Assembly (NCBI GenBank): GCA_016842085.1
Contig: JAEVEX010000038.1
Location: 1-45,467 of the forward strand
DNA: 45,467 bases
Direction of reading: 5' to 3'
From: Candidatus Thermoflexus tengchongensis
Lineage (GTDB): Bacteria > Chloroflexota > Anaerolineae > Thermoflexales > Thermoflexaceae
Shown here: in pieces, positions 43,683 to 45,467 of the stretch
Layout of the letters: each line of letters begins with the position of its first letter
Numbering within the stretch: the first letter of the stretch is position 1
Program-made: the position numbers and the translations under genes
The notes under the pieces: model-generated
Seen by the model: the letters and a program-made list of their open reading frames with translations, nothing else
Databases searched by the model: none
Told to the model about the DNA's origin: nothing

Positions 43683-44351
43683 ATGGATCTTCCCCTCACC
43701 CTTTATGCGCTGGTGACCGGGATGATGGCGACCGTGAATCCGTGCGGCCTGGCCATGCTGCCGGCCTATCTGGGGTATGCGATGGCTCGCACGCGGGGAC
43801 GGATTCCCCTGGGGGAGGCGTTCTCGATGGGGCTGGGCATGGCGGCGGGCTGCACCGGCCTGTTCGTGGTGGCCGGGATCGCCCTGGCCCTGGGGCTGAG
43901 AGCCCTTACCCGCTGGTTCCCCCTTTTCGGTTTGGGGATTGGCGGGCTCCTGGTCCTCCTGGCCCTTTCCCGATGGCGGGGGCGTCCCTGGCCGATCCCC
44001 CGGCTTCCCATAGACTGGCGTCCTGAGGAACGCCCATCCCGATGGGCATGGGTGGGCTTCGGGCTCGCCTATGGGACGGCCTCCCTGGGGTGCACCCTTC
44101 CGCTCTTCCTGGCCCTGGTGGGATTCTCCCTCTCCCGTCGGAGCGGGGCGGAGGCACTGCTCCTCATCCTTTTCTATGGGCTGGGGATGGGCGGGGTGCT
44201 GGTCGCTCTGGCTCTGGCCATGGCCCTTGTGGGGAGCGCACTGACGCGCCGTCTCCGGGCGATGGCGGCCGCCCTGGAAACGGGGGGGAACCTGCTGCTA
44301 CTGGGAGCGGGCCTGTATTTGATTTACTATTGGAGTCAAGCCTTATTTTGA
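43683..44351 (+). CDS. CcdA/DsbD-family membrane electron carrier
   Basis: A 222-aa protein with six membrane helices. The conserved Cys pair is seen as NPCG (N19-P20-C21-G22) in the first helix and SLGCTLP in the fourth. CcdA carries reducing equivalents from cytoplasmic thioredoxin to outer-face thioredoxin-like proteins. Position right after the TlpA-like gene fits a dedicated pair. GGAGG lies upstream of the ATG. Confidence 0.88.
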   Translation: MDLPLTLYALVTGMMATVNPCGLAMLPAYLGYAMARTRGRIPLGEAFSMGLGMAAGCTGLFVVAGIALALGLRALTRWFPLFGLGIGGLLVLLALSRWRGRPWPIPRLPIDWRPEERPSRWAWVGFGLAYGTASLGCTLPLFLALVGFSLSRRSGAEALLLILFYGLGMGGVLVALALAMALVGSALTRRLRAMAAALETGGNLLLLGAGLYLIYYWSQALF

Positions 44352-44363
44352 ACGGAGGTCATC

Positions 44364-44843
44364 ATGGGCGAGGCTGTGGTATATCGTTCCTATGTGCGGG
44401 TCGAGCGGGTGAAAGGTCCGCTCCGGCGGGCTTTCCTTCCGGTGGAGCCCCAGCCCATCCTGTTTGGGGTCCATTCTGAAGTTGCCCAGCATTATGGGGT
44501 GGACCCTCACGTCTACGAGCCCCATGCCACCACTCTGGACTACCTGGTGGCGGCGGCAGCGGGCTGACTCACCGGGACCTTTGGGGGCGCGCTGGAAGCG
44601 CGCGGGATCCCGGCAGGGGAGGGTCGGCTGATCGCCGAAGCGGTGGGGGAAATCGAAAAGGAAGACAATGTCCTGGTCCTGCGGCGGATCCATGTCGCCT
44701 ATCGCCTGCGTATCGCTCCCTCTCAGATGGAGACTGCCCGTCGTGTCCATAGCTTCCATGCCAATTACTGTCCGGTCGCACGAACCATTCGAGATTGTGT
44801 GGCCATCACCACCGAGCTGGAGCTGATCCCGGAGGAATCCTGA
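44364..44843 (+). CDS. OsmC-family protein with in-frame TGA (candidate selenoprotein)
   Basis: One frame runs from ATG 44364 to TGA 44841-44843 (159 residues) but is broken by a single TGA at 44565-44567. The protein is OsmC/Ohr-like: the segment before the TGA is TTLDYLVAAAAG and after it LTGTFGGALEARGI, exactly where the family has its first catalytic Cys. The second catalytic Cys is C136 in HANYCPVARTI. A TGA at the one position where selenocysteine would replace Cys, the TGAC context and a hairpin downstream suggest selenocysteine-68. Nonsense mutation or sequence error remains possible. OsmC proteins reduce organic peroxides or handle thiols; here it follows CcdA in the mer operon. Confidence 0.7.
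44572..44613 (+). promoter_or_regulatory. SECIS-like hairpin after in-frame TGA
   Basis: CCGGGA (44572-44577) pairs with TCCCGG (44608-44613), and inside it GCGCGC (44587-44592) pairs with GCGCGC (44598-44603) around loop TGGAA. The apical loop begins 25 nt after the TGA and has G at its second position. This fits the general bacterial SECIS pattern, but GC-rich DNA forms hairpins easily. Confidence 0.5.
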
Positions 44844-44931
44844 GTCAAAGGGATATCGCATTGAAGGAAGAGGGACGGCCAGGCACCGAAGGGACATGCT
44901 TCTCTCCCGATCGTAAAAAGCGGAGGTCCGC

Positions 44932-45342
44932 ATGGCGTATCTCACCACGGTTTCCGGACGGCTGTTGCCGGTGGACCCGGCCTATACAACCCTGGCGGCT
45001 CAGGATCCCACGCAGGCAGAGACCATGTGTCCGGTCTGTGGCGGGCGGTTTCCCTTCCGGATCCGGCGCTGGACCCTGGAGCGGATGATCCGGGGATGGC
45101 ATTTCGACAAGATCCGGGATACGGGCTTCCATTTCTGCGAGACCCCGATCTGCCCTATCGTCTATTTCCACAACGGGGAAGGCCTCTACTTCGCCCTGGA
45201 GGATCTCCAGGTTCCAGTGGGGATCAAGCGTCTGGAGGCTCCGATCCCGGTCTGTTACTGCAAGGGGGTGGATGAGCAGACCATCCTTTATGAGATCGTG
45301 GTCAAACGTTGCTGCGATTCCATCAAGGACATCCAGGCTTAG
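44932..45342 (+). CDS. CopZ-type metallochaperone (Cys-rich N-terminal domain), probably truncated
   Basis: A 136-aa protein with the zinc/2Fe-2S domain of CopZ-like metallochaperones: C33-P-V-C36, FHFCETPICPIVYFHN, VGIKRLEAPIPVCYCKG, and a C-terminal KRCCDSIKDIQA. Related proteins usually continue from this CCDS..DIQ segment with another Cys-containing stretch or an HMA domain. Here the stop arises at the edge of an IS5-family element, so the gene is probably interrupted. The gap 44844-44931 shows only a possible ribosome site (CGGAGG). It is the last visible mer-operon gene. Confidence 0.75.
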   Translation: MAYLTTVSGRLLPVDPAYTTLAAQDPTQAETMCPVCGGRFPFRIRRWTLERMIRGWHFDKIRDTGFHFCETPICPIVYFHNGEGLYFALEDLQVPVGIKRLEAPIPVCYCKGVDEQTILYEIVVKRCCDSIKDIQA

Positions 45343-45467
45343 TGCCTATCCGAAAAGTCCAGCAGCACGGAAGGCAATCCAGGCACAAGCGAAATGGAGC
45401 ATAGCCAAGTAGTTCTCGATCTTCTTTTCCCAGCGGATCAACAGCCGCCGGAAGCGGTTCAGCCACG
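45341..45467 (-). mobile_element. IS5-family insertion sequence, 3' end of transposase
   Basis: The minus strand encodes the last 40 residues of a transposase, WLNRFRRLLIRWEKKIENY then LAMLHFACAWIAFRAAGLFG and TAG at 45348-45346. This is the typical C-terminus of IS5-group DDE transposases. The rest lies beyond the window. AGTGCCTATCCGAAAAGTCC at 45341-45360 is a likely terminal inverted repeat. The element sits against the metallochaperone gene. Confidence 0.85.

Overview
The window is a high-GC, gene-dense chromosomal segment from a bacterium. Protein composition, many GTG/TTG starts with strong Shine-Dalgarno sites, Thr/Pro-rich lipoprotein linkers, a TrpB2-type tryptophan synthase and an eRF1-like protein fit a thermophilic Chloroflexota lineage (Thermoflexus-like). 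That placement is inference from gene style; no rRNA or universal marker comparison was possible.

Layout. 1-330: a 3' half of tRNA-Phe, then tRNA-Gly(GCC) and tRNA-Cys(GCA). 361-3966: a PPIase, the rpsF-ssb-rpsR operon and an M50 protease. 4085-4783: a PIG-L deacetylase. 5285-10613: a lysine 2,3-aminomutase followed by three D-Ala-D-Ala-ligase-like ATP-grasp genes (the first frameshifted) and a GNAT acetyltransferase; this looks like an uncharacterised beta-lysine pathway. 10668-12257: guaA. 12453-15390: an accessory island with two PIN-toxin modules, an integron-type attC site, an IS5 remnant and a broken gene. 15564-18498: two secreted or lipid-anchored proteins and trpB2. 18499-19232: a cluster of DnaA-box-like 9-mers, a candidate replication origin. 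19233-24883: a D-2-hydroxyacid dehydrogenase, small proteins, tRNA-Pro(CGG), an orphan ABC ATPase and transketolase. 25006-27319: an LCP protein, an ECF sigma factor and its anti-sigma factor. 27603-30467: a molybdate regulator with modA and modB but no modC. 30501-36382: eRF1-like, DUF72, Sua5/YrdC, DUF711 and DUF512 proteins. 36471-38612: a large membrane protein. 38696 to the end: an extended mercury-resistance operon.

The mercury operon is the most coherent system. One sigma70-type promoter with a 17-bp spacer and an inverted repeat at the start site precedes merA, merB, a secreted beta-propeller-like protein, a small Cys-rich protein, a MerE-like transporter, a lipoprotein with a MerP-like domain, a TlpA-like thioredoxin, a CcdA-like electron carrier, an OsmC-family gene and a CopZ-type metallochaperone. 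In the OsmC gene the codon at the catalytic cysteine is TGA, followed by a SECIS-like hairpin, so it may be a selenoprotein. The metallochaperone appears cut short by an IS5-family element that runs off the window.

The two best candidates for something undescribed are the lysine aminomutase/ATP-grasp/GNAT cluster and the mercury operon with its possible selenocysteine OsmC and lipid-anchored mercury and thiol relay.
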